Assembly (NCBI RefSeq): GCF_009720385.1
Contig: NZ_WARX01000006.1
Coordinates: 372,001 to 436,000 of the forward strand
DNA from: Catellatospora vulcania
GTDB lineage: Bacteria; Actinomycetota; Actinomycetes; Mycobacteriales; Micromonosporaceae
Direction of reading: 5' to 3'
Length of the DNA: 64,000 bases
Below, in pieces: positions 17,081-25,347 of the stretch. The notes below the pieces were generated by a model that worked only from the letters and a program-made list of their open reading frames with translations, was not told the DNA's origin and ran no database searches. Within the stretch, counting starts at the first letter, position 1. Each line of letters opens with the position of its first letter. A program made the position numbers and the translations under genes.

Positions 17081-19096
17081 TCAGCGCGTCGTGCAGAGGT
17101 TGCCGTTCAGCTTGAACAGCGGCGGGAGCACGTTCGGTCCCTGGTAGTTGCCGACGTAGCCGACGTTCACGGTGGCTCCCGGTGCGATGACCTTGTTGAA
17201 GTCGGCATTGGACACGGTGACCGCCGAACCGGTCTGTGTCCAGGTGCCGTTCCAGCCGCTGCCGAGCTGCTGCCACGCCGTCGGCCAGCTGAACGCCAGC
17301 GTCCACGTGTCCACCGGGTTGGCGCCGGTGTTCGTGATGTCGACGCTGCCGACGTACCCGTTGCCCCAGTTGCTGGCGTCGGTGAGGGTGACCGCGCAGG
17401 GTGCGCTGGTGGGCGTGCCCGTCTGGAAGGTCACCGGCGGCGAGGCCCAGGAGACCCGGCCGGAGCCGTCCCGCGCGACGATGTTCGCGGTGTACCGGGT
17501 GCCGGGGTTGAGGTTGTGCACGGTGAACGTCGTCCCCGTGGTCTCGCCCCACTGCTCGGTGATCGTGCCGAGCTGCCGGTGGATCTCGTACTTGAGCCCG
17601 GCGGCCCCGGCGGGCCAGGTCAGCGTGACGCCGTTGGCCGTGACCGCGGAGGCGACCGGCCGGGCGGGCGTCGCCGGCCGGGCCGTCGAGCCCGCCGGCT
17701 TCAGGACCAGCGTCGTCAGCGAGTTCGGGGCCAGCGTCACCGACGTGGCGCTGCCGGATGCGGTCGCGATGGCGGTGTCACCGTTGCCGAAGGTGTGCAC
17801 CTGTGCCGTCGCGGCGGGGGAGTATCCGGCGTAGCTGAGGCTGACCTGCTTGCTCGCGGCCTCGTCGGTGTTGACGAGCAGCACCGCGAGATCGCCGTTG
17901 GCGCGCCGGGCGGCGTGCGCCTTGATAGCCGGATCGGCTGCGCCCGCCCGGATCAGCTGGTCGCCGGCCTTGACGAAGCGTGACGCCATGGCCAGGCCGA
18001 AGTACGGCGCGAACGGCGTGTTCATCGGTGGCTCGCAGACGGTGCCGTCGGCGTTGCAGGAGGCGCTGGACAGCAGGCCGAAGTCGCCGTAGTCGGTGTG
18101 CCCGCCCACCGTGGACACGGTGCCGATGCCGTTGTGCACGTTCCACCAGTCGATGTTGAACACGCCCGCGGCGAGCAGGCTCGCGTAGGAGTCGGCGGCG
18201 AACAGCGCGCCGGGCTGGGTGTTCTGGCCGTAGCCGGTGTTGATCTCGGTCAGCGCGATGCCGAGGTTCTTGCCCGCGTGCCGGTTGATCTGCTGGCGGG
18301 CGAGCCAGACCGCATCGGTGACCTGGGCGGTCTTGGACAGCGCCTCGGCTGAGGAGGAGCCGCCCGGATACCAGTGCAGGATGGCGAAGTCGGCGGACGG
18401 GCCCGCGATGGACAGCACGACCTGGTTCCACGTGCCGGCGTCGCCGCCGCCCACGATGCCGTCGGGCCAGTTGCCGGGTGTGGTGAGCACGATGCCGATC
18501 TTGATGGTGGGGTCGACGGCCTTCATCGCCTCGATGTACTGCTTGGCGACGGTGGCGTAGCCGGCCGGGCTCTTGTCGGCGTGGTCGTCGGCCTCCCAGG
18601 CGGACCCGTAGTGGCCGTTGCCGTACAGCTCGTTGCCGATCTCCCAGTACTTCACGCCGTAGTTCTTCTCGACGTTGGCGTAGCGCACCCAGTCGGCCGC
18701 CTCCTGCGGCGTGCCGGTGCCGTAGTTGGCGATGACCATGGCCTGCGCGCCGGCCCGGTTGACGCCGGCCATGAAGTGGTCGAAGTCGGTGTCGGGGGCG
18801 ACGTAGCCGCCGGGCGCGGTGTTGGTCTTCCAGTGGTAGATGTCCGAGTAGGACCCGCCGGGGTAGCGCATGGTCTGCACACCGGCGTTCTTCAGCAGGT
18901 CCGCGACCGGCGCGGTGCCCAGCTGCGAGTCCCAGACGGCATGGTTGACGCCGATCGCGGCGTCGCCGACCGTCTCCAGCCCGGCTCGGGCGTTGACGGT
19001 CACGGTGACGGCAGGATCGGCGGTGGCCGGGGTCGGGACGGCGAGAGTTGCCGCTGCCAGCGTGAACGCCAGCAGGGCGGTGCGGCTCTTTCTCAT
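17081..19096 (-). CDS. secreted clan GH-A glycosidase (GH51/GH39-like) with FnIII and CBM2 modules
   Basis: Exported plant-polysaccharide hydrolase of 671 residues, probably an alpha-L-arabinofuranosidase or related retaining enzyme. A Sec signal peptide (RKSRTALLAFTLAAATLAVPTPATA) is followed by a TIM-barrel domain with the likely acid/base Glu in KYWEIGNELYG (about 154) and nucleophile Glu in LTEINTGYG (about 284). A fibronectin type III domain spans about 469-565, then a CBM2 cellulose-binding module (CAVTLTDASNWGNGYVGS to the final Cys) with conserved Trp residues. AAGGAGG precedes ATG 19096; the longer in-frame start at 19201 is discarded. A CebR-like operator lies about 29 bp upstream, so induction by cello-oligosaccharides is likely. 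The exact GH family is uncertain. Confidence 0.8.
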   Translation of the reverse strand: MRKSRTALLAFTLAAATLAVPTPATADPAVTVTVNARAGLETVGDAAIGVNHAVWDSQLGTAPVADLLKNAGVQTMRYPGGSYSDIYHWKTNTAPGGYVAPDTDFDHFMAGVNRAGAQAMVIANYGTGTPQEAADWVRYANVEKNYGVKYWEIGNELYGNGHYGSAWEADDHADKSPAGYATVAKQYIEAMKAVDPTIKIGIVLTTPGNWPDGIVGGGDAGTWNQVVLSIAGPSADFAILHWYPGGSSSAEALSKTAQVTDAVWLARQQINRHAGKNLGIALTEINTGYGQNTQPGALFAADSYASLLAAGVFNIDWWNVHNGIGTVSTVGGHTDYGDFGLLSSASCNADGTVCEPPMNTPFAPYFGLAMASRFVKAGDQLIRAGAADPAIKAHAARRANGDLAVLLVNTDEAASKQVSLSYAGYSPAATAQVHTFGNGDTAIATASGSATSVTLAPNSLTTLVLKPAGSTARPATPARPVASAVTANGVTLTWPAGAAGLKYEIHRQLGTITEQWGETTGTTFTVHNLNPGTRYTANIVARDGSGRVSWASPPVTFQTGTPTSAPCAVTLTDASNWGNGYVGSVDITNTGANPVDTWTLAFSWPTAWQQLGSGWNGTWTQTGSAVTVSNADFNKVIAPGATVNVGYVGNYQGPNVLPPLFKLNGNLCTTR

Positions 19097-19124
19097 CGTC
19101 GGACCTCCTTTCGGGAGAGGGTAT

Positions 19125-19138
19125 TGGAAGCGCTCCCA
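19125..19138. promoter_or_regulatory. CebR-like operator
   Basis: TGGAAGCGCTCCCA differs at one base from the TGGGAGCGCTCCCA palindrome recognised by the LacI-family cellobiose repressor CebR of streptomycetes. It is placed just upstream of the CBM2 glycosidase gene. No cebR gene is in the window. Confidence 0.7.
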
Positions 19139-19275
19139 AGAGTCGTACGCGCATCGATCGATGTCAACCGTGCGATCCGGACGGTTCTGCTGGCAGATCA
19201 ACGTCGCTGCATCGAAATCGGGTGATGGGTGCCCTAGATTGACGGCACCCTATCCCACCTCGTCGGAGGTATCCC

Positions 19276-20364
19276 GTGAAACTCCGTCGCGCCCTCGTGG
19301 CGCTGCTCACCGCCGTCTCCGCGGTCGGCGCCGCAGCCGTCGTGTCGGCTCCGGCCGCGCATGCCGCCACGCCCGATCGCTGGGCGTTCGCGTTCATGGA
19401 CAACCCCGTGCCGCCGGCCGCCTACCTGATGGACCCGACCCGGCAGTGGAAGAGCGACAACATCCCCAACAGCACGGTCAGCCCGCTCGTGGTCGGCCGC
19501 TACCGGGTGAAGTTCCCGAGCATCGCCTCCACCAACGGCGTCGCCCACGTCACCGCCGTCGCCGGTGATCCGCGCTGGTGCCAGGTCTGGAACTACTTCG
19601 CGTCCGGTGCCGACCAGTACGTCGACGTGCAGTGCTACAAGTACACCGGCGCCGTGATCACCCCCGACTGGTCGGCGTTCACGGTCATGTACTCGACCAG
19701 CTCAGGCCTGCTCGCCGGCCCGGGGACGTACGCGTACGTGCAGGGTAAGTCCACCGGCGGCACCCAGACGTCCTACAGCCCGGTCGGCGGCGTCAACACG
19801 GTCACCCACGGCGGCATCGGGACCGGTGTCTACAAGGTCTGGTTCCCCGGCGTCAGCACCGGGCTGCAGGACGGCAACCTCCAGGTGACCGCGCAGCACC
19901 CGAACAGCCCGCGCCGCTGCAAGGTCGACAACTGGATCCCCGGCGGTGCCGGCCTGGACGTCGTCGTGCGCTGCTACGACCACACCGGCGCGCCGGCCGA
20001 CAGCTGGTTCGACCTGACCTACCACCGCGCCCGCTCGGTCTACGGGGCGTTCAACCCGCCGAAGTACTTCGGCTACCTGTGGAGTCCCGGATTCCCCGGT
20101 CCGTCCAGCTACAACTCGGTCGGCTCGATCAACACTTCGACCCCGGGGGGCCCGGGGCTGCAGTACGTCGAGTTCCACAAGGTCGGGTTCCGGGAGGGGC
20201 ACGTGCAGGTCAGCGGATACAAGAGCGGCTCGAACTACTGCAACCTGCAGAACGTGTGGCTGCTCTCGGGCGGCGTCGTGATCGTCCGCAACGTCATCTG
20301 CTGGAGCGCCGCAGGCGCTCCGGTGACCCCGGAGTTCTTCATCAGCTACAGCTCGCGGATCTGA
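19276..20364 (+). CDS. secreted triple-repeat protein of unknown function
   Basis: 362 residues with a Sec signal peptide (KLRRALVALLTAVSAVGAAAVVSAPAAHA). The mature protein is three tandem repeats of about 105 residues (roughly 37-145, 150-258, 262-362). Each opens with an aromatic strand (WAFAFMDN, YAYVQGKS, FGYLWSPG), continues with a VYKVWFPGV-like strand, and carries a two-cysteine core: WCQVWNYF with VDVQCYKY, RCKVDNWI with VVVRCYDH, YCNLQNVW with NVICWS. One disulphide per repeat and a beta-rich fold are inferred. GTG 19276 follows CGGAGG. I do not recognise a named family; a binding or cell-surface role is a guess only. Confidence 0.85.
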   Translation: MKLRRALVALLTAVSAVGAAAVVSAPAAHAATPDRWAFAFMDNPVPPAAYLMDPTRQWKSDNIPNSTVSPLVVGRYRVKFPSIASTNGVAHVTAVAGDPRWCQVWNYFASGADQYVDVQCYKYTGAVITPDWSAFTVMYSTSSGLLAGPGTYAYVQGKSTGGTQTSYSPVGGVNTVTHGGIGTGVYKVWFPGVSTGLQDGNLQVTAQHPNSPRRCKVDNWIPGGAGLDVVVRCYDHTGAPADSWFDLTYHRARSVYGAFNPPKYFGYLWSPGFPGPSSYNSVGSINTSTPGGPGLQYVEFHKVGFREGHVQVSGYKSGSNYCNLQNVWLLSGGVVIVRNVICWSAAGAPVTPEFFISYSSRI

Positions 20365-20814
20365 ACCCCAGCGGTCGTGCGGCGCGGGGCGGGGGGGCCG
20401 GTGGCAGGACGACCAGCGCCGGCGGGGGAAGGGCCTGGACGGGGACGGGGCCGGCGGGGCCGGTGGCGCGGGCGTCACCGCGGGTGGCCGCGGCGGAGTC
20501 ACGGGTGGCACCGGGGCCGGCGGCACCGGGGCGGGTGGCGCGGGTGGGTACTGCCGGTCGCGGTCCCACCACTCGGGGCGCTCGTGCCACCGGTCGCGGT
20601 CATCGTGCCAGCGGTCCTCCATGCGCTCGTGGCGTATGCCATGGGCGGCCGCGACCAGGGCCGCGCCCACGCATCCGGTCAGGCACGAGCCGGCCAGGAA
20701 CGCCCCGACCAGTGCGAGAGCGAACCTGCCGGACGGCTCGCGCCTGGCCGGGGGTGGTGCGACCGGGCGTGGTGCGACAGGCTCGTCGGCGGTCGTGCCG
20801 GGCTCATCGGTCAT
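20365..20814 (-). CDS. proline-rich membrane protein, 3' end uncertain
   Basis: From ATG 20814 (GGAGG immediately upstream) the product starts with a short Pro-rich cytoplasmic segment, one strong hydrophobic helix (RFALALVGAFLAGSCLTGCVGAALVAAA), then a charged His/Arg/Trp stretch (RWHDDRDRWHERPEWWDRDR) and a long Pro-Ala tail. The open frame does not stop at 20365 but runs antisense through the whole triple-repeat gene to 19702, which is implausible. A run of seven G at 20389-20395 near the expected 3' end suggests an indel in the sequence or a real frameshift; the neighbouring frame would stop at 20342. Function unknown. Confidence 0.45.
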
Positions 20815-20945
20815 GCCTCCATCGTGGGCCAGATCGGTCCTGCGGACAGGCGGCGTCGCGAGATGGCGCCGGATTCAGTGCCTGGTGGTCCCTGATGCGA
20901 CCAGCGTGACGTCGGTGCCGCCGGTCGCGGCGGGCCCGCCCGCTC

Positions 20946-21020
20946 GATCGTCCGACTTGCCTGGCAGGTGGGCGAATGGAGGCCCACGATACGCACAGGT
21001 GCCAGGCAAGTCGGACGATC
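20946..21020. repeat. dispersed palindromic element, family A copy 1
   Basis: Perfect 21-bp inverted repeat: left arm 20946-20966, beginning GATCGTCCGACTTGCC, right arm 21000-21020, separated by 33 bp that contain a nested GTGGGC/GCCCAC stem. A second copy with the same arms and the same inner GATACGCACA segment is at 56429-56505. Intergenic, REP-like or MITE-like. Confidence 0.75.
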
Positions 21021-21046
21021 ATGATCGGCGACACCGCAGGTGGCCG

Positions 21047-22522
21047 TCAGTGGGCGGGTTCCTCCTCGCGCGCCTGCCGGGGGAGCAGGAACGCGGCCAG
21101 GAAGGTGACGGCCAGCAGCGCCACCTCGACCCACAGCACCAGGCGCATCGCGTCGCCGAAGGAGGCGGGGTCGGGGCCTAGCGGGCCGAAGCTGACGGTG
21201 TTGAAGAACAGCGTGCCGAGCAGGGCGATGCCGACCGCGCCGCCGAGCTGCTGCACGGCGGTGAGGGAGCCCGACGCCGAGCCGGTCTCGTGCGGCTGCA
21301 CCCCGGCCAGGATGATGTCGAAGAACGGGGCCATGACCAGGCCCATGCCGATGCCGAAGACGCCGAGCGCGGGTGCGAGCTGCCACGGCGTGACGCCGAC
21401 CCCGGCCTGGTCGAGGGTGATCACGAAGCCGATCGTGGCGGCGGCCATCACGGCCAGGCCCAGGTGCAGCAGGCGGCGGCCGAGCTTGCGGGTCAGGCCC
21501 GCGCCGCCCGCGATGCCGAACCCGACGACGATGCCCAGTGACTGCGGCACGCTGGCCAGACCAGCCTTGAGCGGGCTGTAACCCAGGCCCAGCTGGACGT
21601 ACAGGCTGAAGGCCAGGCCGAAACCGATCATGCCGGCGAAGAAGGCGAGCCCGGCGACCAGGCCGCCGGTGAAGGCACGGCGGCGGAACAGGGACGGCTC
21701 GACGAGCGGGTCGCCGCCGCGCCGACGGCGGGCGATCTGCTGGCGGCCGAACAGGAAGAAGACCGGCAGGCTGGCGGCCATCATGACGAAGGTCCAGGCG
21801 GGCCAGCCCAGCTCACGACCTTGGACCAGGGGGTACAGCAGCAGCAGCGCGCCCGCGCTGACCAGCGCGACCCCGGTCAGGTCGAGCCGGGACGCGTGCT
21901 CGGAGCGGGACTCCGGCAGGAACTTGGCCGCGCCCAGCAGGGCGAGCAGGCCGAGCGGCAGGTTGATGAGGAAGATCATGCGCCAGCCGGTGCCGAGCAG
22001 GTCGGCGTCGACCAGCCACCCGGCCAGGATCGGGCCGCCGACCGCGGACAGGCCCATGACCGGCCCGAACGCGCCGAAGGCGGCGCCGGCCTCCTTGGGC
22101 GGGAACATCTCCTTGATCATGCCGAGGCCCTGCGGGAGCAGCACGGCGCCGAGCAGGCCCTGCAGCACACGCGCGCCGATGAGCAGCTCGGGTGTGGTGG
22201 CCGCCGCGCACAGCGCGGACGCGGCGACGAACCCGGCCGCGCCGATCATGAACATGCGCTTGCGGCCGTAGAGGTCGCCGAGTCGGCCGCCGGTGATCAG
22301 GCCGACCGCCATGGCCAGGGTGTAGCCGGCGCCGAGCCACTGGATCAGGCTCTCGGAGCCGCCCAGCTCGGCCTGGATCGAGGGGCCCGCGATGGTGGTG
22401 ACCAGCGCGTCGAGCAGGTCCATCACCTCGGCGGCGAGGATGACGAACAGGGCTGCCCAGCGCCAGCGGTACGCCGCGGGCCGGGTATCGGGTGGGGCGG
22501 TGTCGGGCAGGACGGTGGTCAC
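21047..22522 (-). CDS. MFS drug exporter, DHA2/14-TM type
   Basis: Proton-driven efflux pump of 491 residues with about 14 hydrophobic helices. Motif A of the major facilitator superfamily is visible as GGRLGDLYGRKRMFMIG, and motif C-type glycines occur in GPVMGLSAVGGPILAGWLV, the antiporter signature. GTG 22522 is chosen because CGGAGG lies upstream and the cytoplasmic N-terminus VTTVLPDTAPPDTRPAAYRW is typical; the frame is open to 22567 inside the operator region. It is divergent from a TetR gene and has TetR boxes overlapping its start region, so it is probably repressed by that regulator and induced by its own substrate. Confidence 0.9.
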   Translation of the reverse strand: MTTVLPDTAPPDTRPAAYRWRWAALFVILAAEVMDLLDALVTTIAGPSIQAELGGSESLIQWLGAGYTLAMAVGLITGGRLGDLYGRKRMFMIGAAGFVAASALCAAATTPELLIGARVLQGLLGAVLLPQGLGMIKEMFPPKEAGAAFGAFGPVMGLSAVGGPILAGWLVDADLLGTGWRMIFLINLPLGLLALLGAAKFLPESRSEHASRLDLTGVALVSAGALLLLYPLVQGRELGWPAWTFVMMAASLPVFFLFGRQQIARRRRGGDPLVEPSLFRRRAFTGGLVAGLAFFAGMIGFGLAFSLYVQLGLGYSPLKAGLASVPQSLGIVVGFGIAGGAGLTRKLGRRLLHLGLAVMAAATIGFVITLDQAGVGVTPWQLAPALGVFGIGMGLVMAPFFDIILAGVQPHETGSASGSLTAVQQLGGAVGIALLGTLFFNTVSFGPLGPDPASFGDAMRLVLWVEVALLAVTFLAAFLLPRQAREEEPAH

Positions 22523-22542
22523 GATGTGCCTCCGGGATTGAG

Positions 22543-22593
22543 CGAACGGTGTTCGTTTAACGAACACCGTTCTACACAGCGAACGCCGTTCGC
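22543..22593. promoter_or_regulatory. cluster of three TetR-type operators
   Basis: Three related sites: CGAACGGTGTTCG at 22543-22555, its inverted copy CGAACACCGTTC at 22561-22572, and the palindrome GCGAACGCCGTTCGC at 22579-22593. The first two together form a 14-bp inverted repeat around one T. They lie between the divergent exporter and tetR starts. Confidence 0.75.
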
Positions 22594-22612
22594 GTCAAGT
22601 ACGATGTGCGCC

Positions 22613-23335
22613 ATGTCCGAGATCCCGGCCCCGCCCTGGCGTGCCCCGCGCCGCAGCGCCCCCGCCCGCAAGCCGCTCAGCCGGGACGCGATCGTGGACG
22701 CCGCGCTGGGCCTGCTCGACCGCGAAGGCCTGGACGCGGTGAGCATGCGGCGCGTCGCCGAGGAGCTGAACACCGGAGCCGCCTCGCTGTACGCGCATGT
22801 GGCGAACAAGGACGAGCTGCTGGAGCTGGCGTACGACCGGGTGCTGGGCGAGATCGAGCTGCCCGAGCCGGACCCGGCCCGCTGGCGCGAGCAGGTCCGC
22901 GAGATCGCGCGGGCGTCCTACCAGGTGCTCGGCAGGCACGGCGACATCGCCCGGGTCAGCCTCGCCAACGTGCCGACCGGGCCCAACGCGGTCAAGATGG
23001 GCGAGGCCATGCTGGGCGTGCTGATCAGCGGCGGCGTGCCGCCCCAGCAGGCAGCCTGGGCGGTGGACCGGATCTCGATGTACATCAGCGCCGACGCCTA
23101 CGAGGGCTCGCTCTACCAGAGCCGGCAGCGGACCAGCGGCAAGCCGATCGACGAGTTCATCGCCGACTACTTCGGCCAGATCCACGAGTATTACCGCAGC
23201 CTGCCGCCGGAGCGCTTCCCCTTCCTGACCCGATACGCCGATGTGCTGGTGCAGGGGGATGGGGAGGAGCGGTTCGAGTTCGGGCTGGAGCTGATCATCA
23301 ACGGTCTCGCCCGCTACCTGCCCGCGGCGGACTGA
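22613..23335 (+). CDS. TetR-family transcriptional regulator
   Basis: Ligand-responsive repressor of 240 residues. The N-terminal helix-turn-helix is SRDAIVDAALGLLDREGLDAVSMRRVAEELNTGAASLYAHVANKDELLELAYDRVLG, the standard TetR_N pattern; the C-terminal domain resembles the TetR_C group with INGLARYLP near its end. ATG 22613 is preferred; an in-frame ATG at 22604 would add three residues and cannot be excluded. Divergent from the MFS exporter, with operators in the shared promoter, so it controls the pump and itself. Confidence 0.88.
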   Translation: MSEIPAPPWRAPRRSAPARKPLSRDAIVDAALGLLDREGLDAVSMRRVAEELNTGAASLYAHVANKDELLELAYDRVLGEIELPEPDPARWREQVREIARASYQVLGRHGDIARVSLANVPTGPNAVKMGEAMLGVLISGGVPPQQAAWAVDRISMYISADAYEGSLYQSRQRTSGKPIDEFIADYFGQIHEYYRSLPPERFPFLTRYADVLVQGDGEERFEFGLELIINGLARYLPAAD

Positions 23336-23643
23336 GCCCACCGTGCGCCGGACGATGCTGCCGAGCACATCGGACGGACCCCGTATGCCAACATTGCGCC
23401 CGTGGCGGGCAGTCCACTCGCGCCCGTCTAACGCCTGCCGGTAAAAGAGCGTAGGGTGGGAACGTCGCCCGGGTCCCCGGTGGCTGTCTTTCGCCGCCGC
23501 CCATGCACGACCCGCCCTCGGCCGGAATCCCCTCGCACGCCGCGTCTGCGGCGGCACGCCCGGCACGGCAGTCGTCGTCACCGCAGCCCCTCCCTCGTGC
23601 GCGCACGCCCCGGGAGCCTGATCCACCCGTCAAGGTAGGGAAC
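23336..23643. other. 308-bp intergenic region, no gene seen
   Basis: It lies between the TetR stop and the DoxX-like start. It contains only short weak stems (for example GCCCG-TGG-CGGGC near 23398) and an in-frame upstream extension of the next gene that is Pro/Arg-rich and unconvincing. No RNA gene or promoter could be assigned. Confidence 0.5.
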
Positions 23644-24306
23644 GTGAGCGCGATGGACGACATCGCCGACAATCACGACCGCACGAACGGCACCTCGATG
23701 CCGGGCATGGCTCCGGTCGCGACGGTGCCGGACACCGCCGCCCGCAGGGCTGCCGACAGCAGGCACTCGATCCCGGTCGGCAGGCACACGCTGCCGGTTG
23801 TCGCGCCGGCACTGCCGGAACCCTCGGCTGCCGCACGTTACCTGCTCGCCGCCATCCGGATCGCGCTCGGCTGGATCTTCCTCTGGGCGTTCCTGGACAA
23901 GCTGTTCGGGTGGGGATTCGGCACCCCGTCGGCGAAGTCCGTGCTCAGCGGCGGCAGCCCCACCCTGGGCTTCCTCTCCTCGGCCAAGGGCCCGTTCAGC
24001 GGATTCTTCCAGTCGATCGCCGGCAACCCCGTGACCGACCTGCTGTTCATGGCTGCGCTGCTCGCCATCGGCGGTGCCCTGATATTGGGCATCGGCATGC
24101 GAGCGGCCGCGGTAGCCGGCGCGGTCCTGACCGTCCTGATGTGGGCCGCGGTCCTCCCCCCGGCCAACAACCCGCTCCTGGACGAACACCTCGTCTACGC
24201 GGCGATCCTGATAGTCCTGGCCGTCCTCGGCGCCGGAGACACCTTCGGCCTCGGCCGGAGCTGGGCGGCGACGGCACTGGTGCGGCGAGCCGCCTGGCTC
24301 CGGTAG
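23644..24306 (+). CDS. DoxX-like membrane protein
   Basis: 220 residues: a hydrophilic N-terminal 60 residues, then four hydrophobic helices (LLAAIRIALGWIFLWAFLDKLFGW; LLFMAALLAIGGALILGIGM; AAAVAGAVLTVLMWAAVLPP; LVYAAILIVLAVLGAGDTFGLG). This matches the DoxX/DoxD-like group, small subunits linked to thiosulfate-quinone oxidoreductase or to redox stress complexes, but no substrate can be assigned. GTG 23644 has GGTAGGG just upstream; ATG 23653 is the alternative. It precedes the sigma factor gene with an intervening hairpin. Confidence 0.75.
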   Translation: MSAMDDIADNHDRTNGTSMPGMAPVATVPDTAARRAADSRHSIPVGRHTLPVVAPALPEPSAAARYLLAAIRIALGWIFLWAFLDKLFGWGFGTPSAKSVLSGGSPTLGFLSSAKGPFSGFFQSIAGNPVTDLLFMAALLAIGGALILGIGMRAAAVAGAVLTVLMWAAVLPPANNPLLDEHLVYAAILIVLAVLGAGDTFGLGRSWAATALVRRAAWLR

Positions 24307-24347
24307 CCACCCCGACGCACCCGCGAACACGTGCACAACGCACCGAT

Positions 24348-24384
24348 CATGTCGGGCGCCGCCACCTCGGCGGCACCCGACATG
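24348..24384 (+). terminator. hairpin between the DoxX-like and sigma factor genes
   Basis: 16-base arms (24348-24363 with 24369-24384) with one mismatch and a 5-base loop. It lies 41 bp after the DoxX-like stop and 39 bp before the sigma factor start; termination is likely, leader control of the sigma gene is possible. Confidence 0.6.
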
Positions 24385-24423
24385 CGCTGCCATGCCACCT
24401 CAACGATGGTCGAAAGGTCGAAG

Positions 24424-25287
24424 ATGGTCACCAACGTGCACGTCACCGCCATACCCCTCCGACCGCCGGAGAGGGCCGATCACTGGCAGCCGCGGACCCG
24501 GTTCCGCGGCAGCGCCATGGCAGCAGACCTGGGCACGCCGGGCGAGACCGATCCCCTGCTGGTGTCGCTGCACGCGATGGCGGTCGGGGACCCGGCCCGG
24601 GCCGGCGCCCGCGACAGGGCCATCGAGTGGTACCTGCCCATGGCCGGCTACCTGGCCCGTCGATTCCGGAACTACGGCGAACCCCTCGACGACATCACCC
24701 AGGCCGCGGTGATCGGGCTGATCAAGGCGATCGACAGGTACGACGCCGAGCGCGGCGTCCCCTTCGTCGGCTTCGCGTTCCCCACTGTCCTCGGCGAGAT
24801 CCGGCGGCACTTCCGCGACACCACCTGGGACATCCGGGTGCCGCGCCGCATTCAGGAGCTGTACCGGGAGGTCGCCGTGGTGACCGAGGAACTGACCCAT
24901 GAGCTGCGGCGCTCGCCGACCACAGGGCTGGTGGCACAACGGCTCGGGGTCAGTGAGCGGGACGTGGGCCTGGCCCGTCTGGCCGCCCACTCCTACCGGC
25001 TGCTGTCGCTGGACCAGCCGCGCAGCGACGGCGACTGGGAAGGCGACGGGGACGGCCGGCTGGCCGACCTGCTCGGCGTGCGGGACCCTGCCCTGGCCGC
25101 CGTCGAGAACCGGATGGTGCTGCGATACCGGCTCTCCCGCCTGTCCGAGCGGGACCGGAGCATCATCGTCATGCGTTTCGACGCGGAGCTGACCCAGTCG
25201 CAGATCGCGGCACGGCTGGGCGTGTCGCAGATGCACATCTCGCGCCTGCTGTCCCGCACGCTGTCACAGTTGCGGCTGATGGCATGA
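24424..25287 (+). CDS. SigB/SigF-family RNA polymerase sigma factor
   Basis: Alternative sigma-70 factor of the stress/development SigB-SigF-SigG group (287 residues). Region 2 is DDITQAAVIGLIKAIDRYDAERGVPFVGFAFPTVLGEIRRHFRDTTW, region 3 TGLVAQRLGVSERDV, region 4 SERDRSIIVMRFDAELTQSQIAARLGVSQMHISRLLSRTLSQLR. AAAGG at 24413-24417 precedes ATG 24424; an in-frame ATG 24331 upstream is inside the hairpin region and is discarded. Such factors are held by RsbW-type kinases and released by a partner-switching cascade; exactly that machinery is encoded at 30044-37140, so this is the likely output sigma factor (inference). Confidence 0.9.
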   Translation: MVTNVHVTAIPLRPPERADHWQPRTRFRGSAMAADLGTPGETDPLLVSLHAMAVGDPARAGARDRAIEWYLPMAGYLARRFRNYGEPLDDITQAAVIGLIKAIDRYDAERGVPFVGFAFPTVLGEIRRHFRDTTWDIRVPRRIQELYREVAVVTEELTHELRRSPTTGLVAQRLGVSERDVGLARLAAHSYRLLSLDQPRSDGDWEGDGDGRLADLLGVRDPALAAVENRMVLRYRLSRLSERDRSIIVMRFDAELTQSQIAARLGVSQMHISRLLSRTLSQLRLMA

Positions 25288-25293
25288 GCCTGA

Positions 25294-25339
25294 CCGCCCC
25301 CGCCCTCGTCGGCTTCGGCCGGACGCGGGGTGGGGGCGG
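25294..25339 (+). terminator. possible terminator after the sigma factor gene
   Basis: 8-bp GC stem (25294-25301 with 25332-25339) around a 30-base loop, nine bases before the stop of the next, convergent gene. Weak evidence. Confidence 0.3.
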
Positions 25340-25347
25340 CTGCACGT

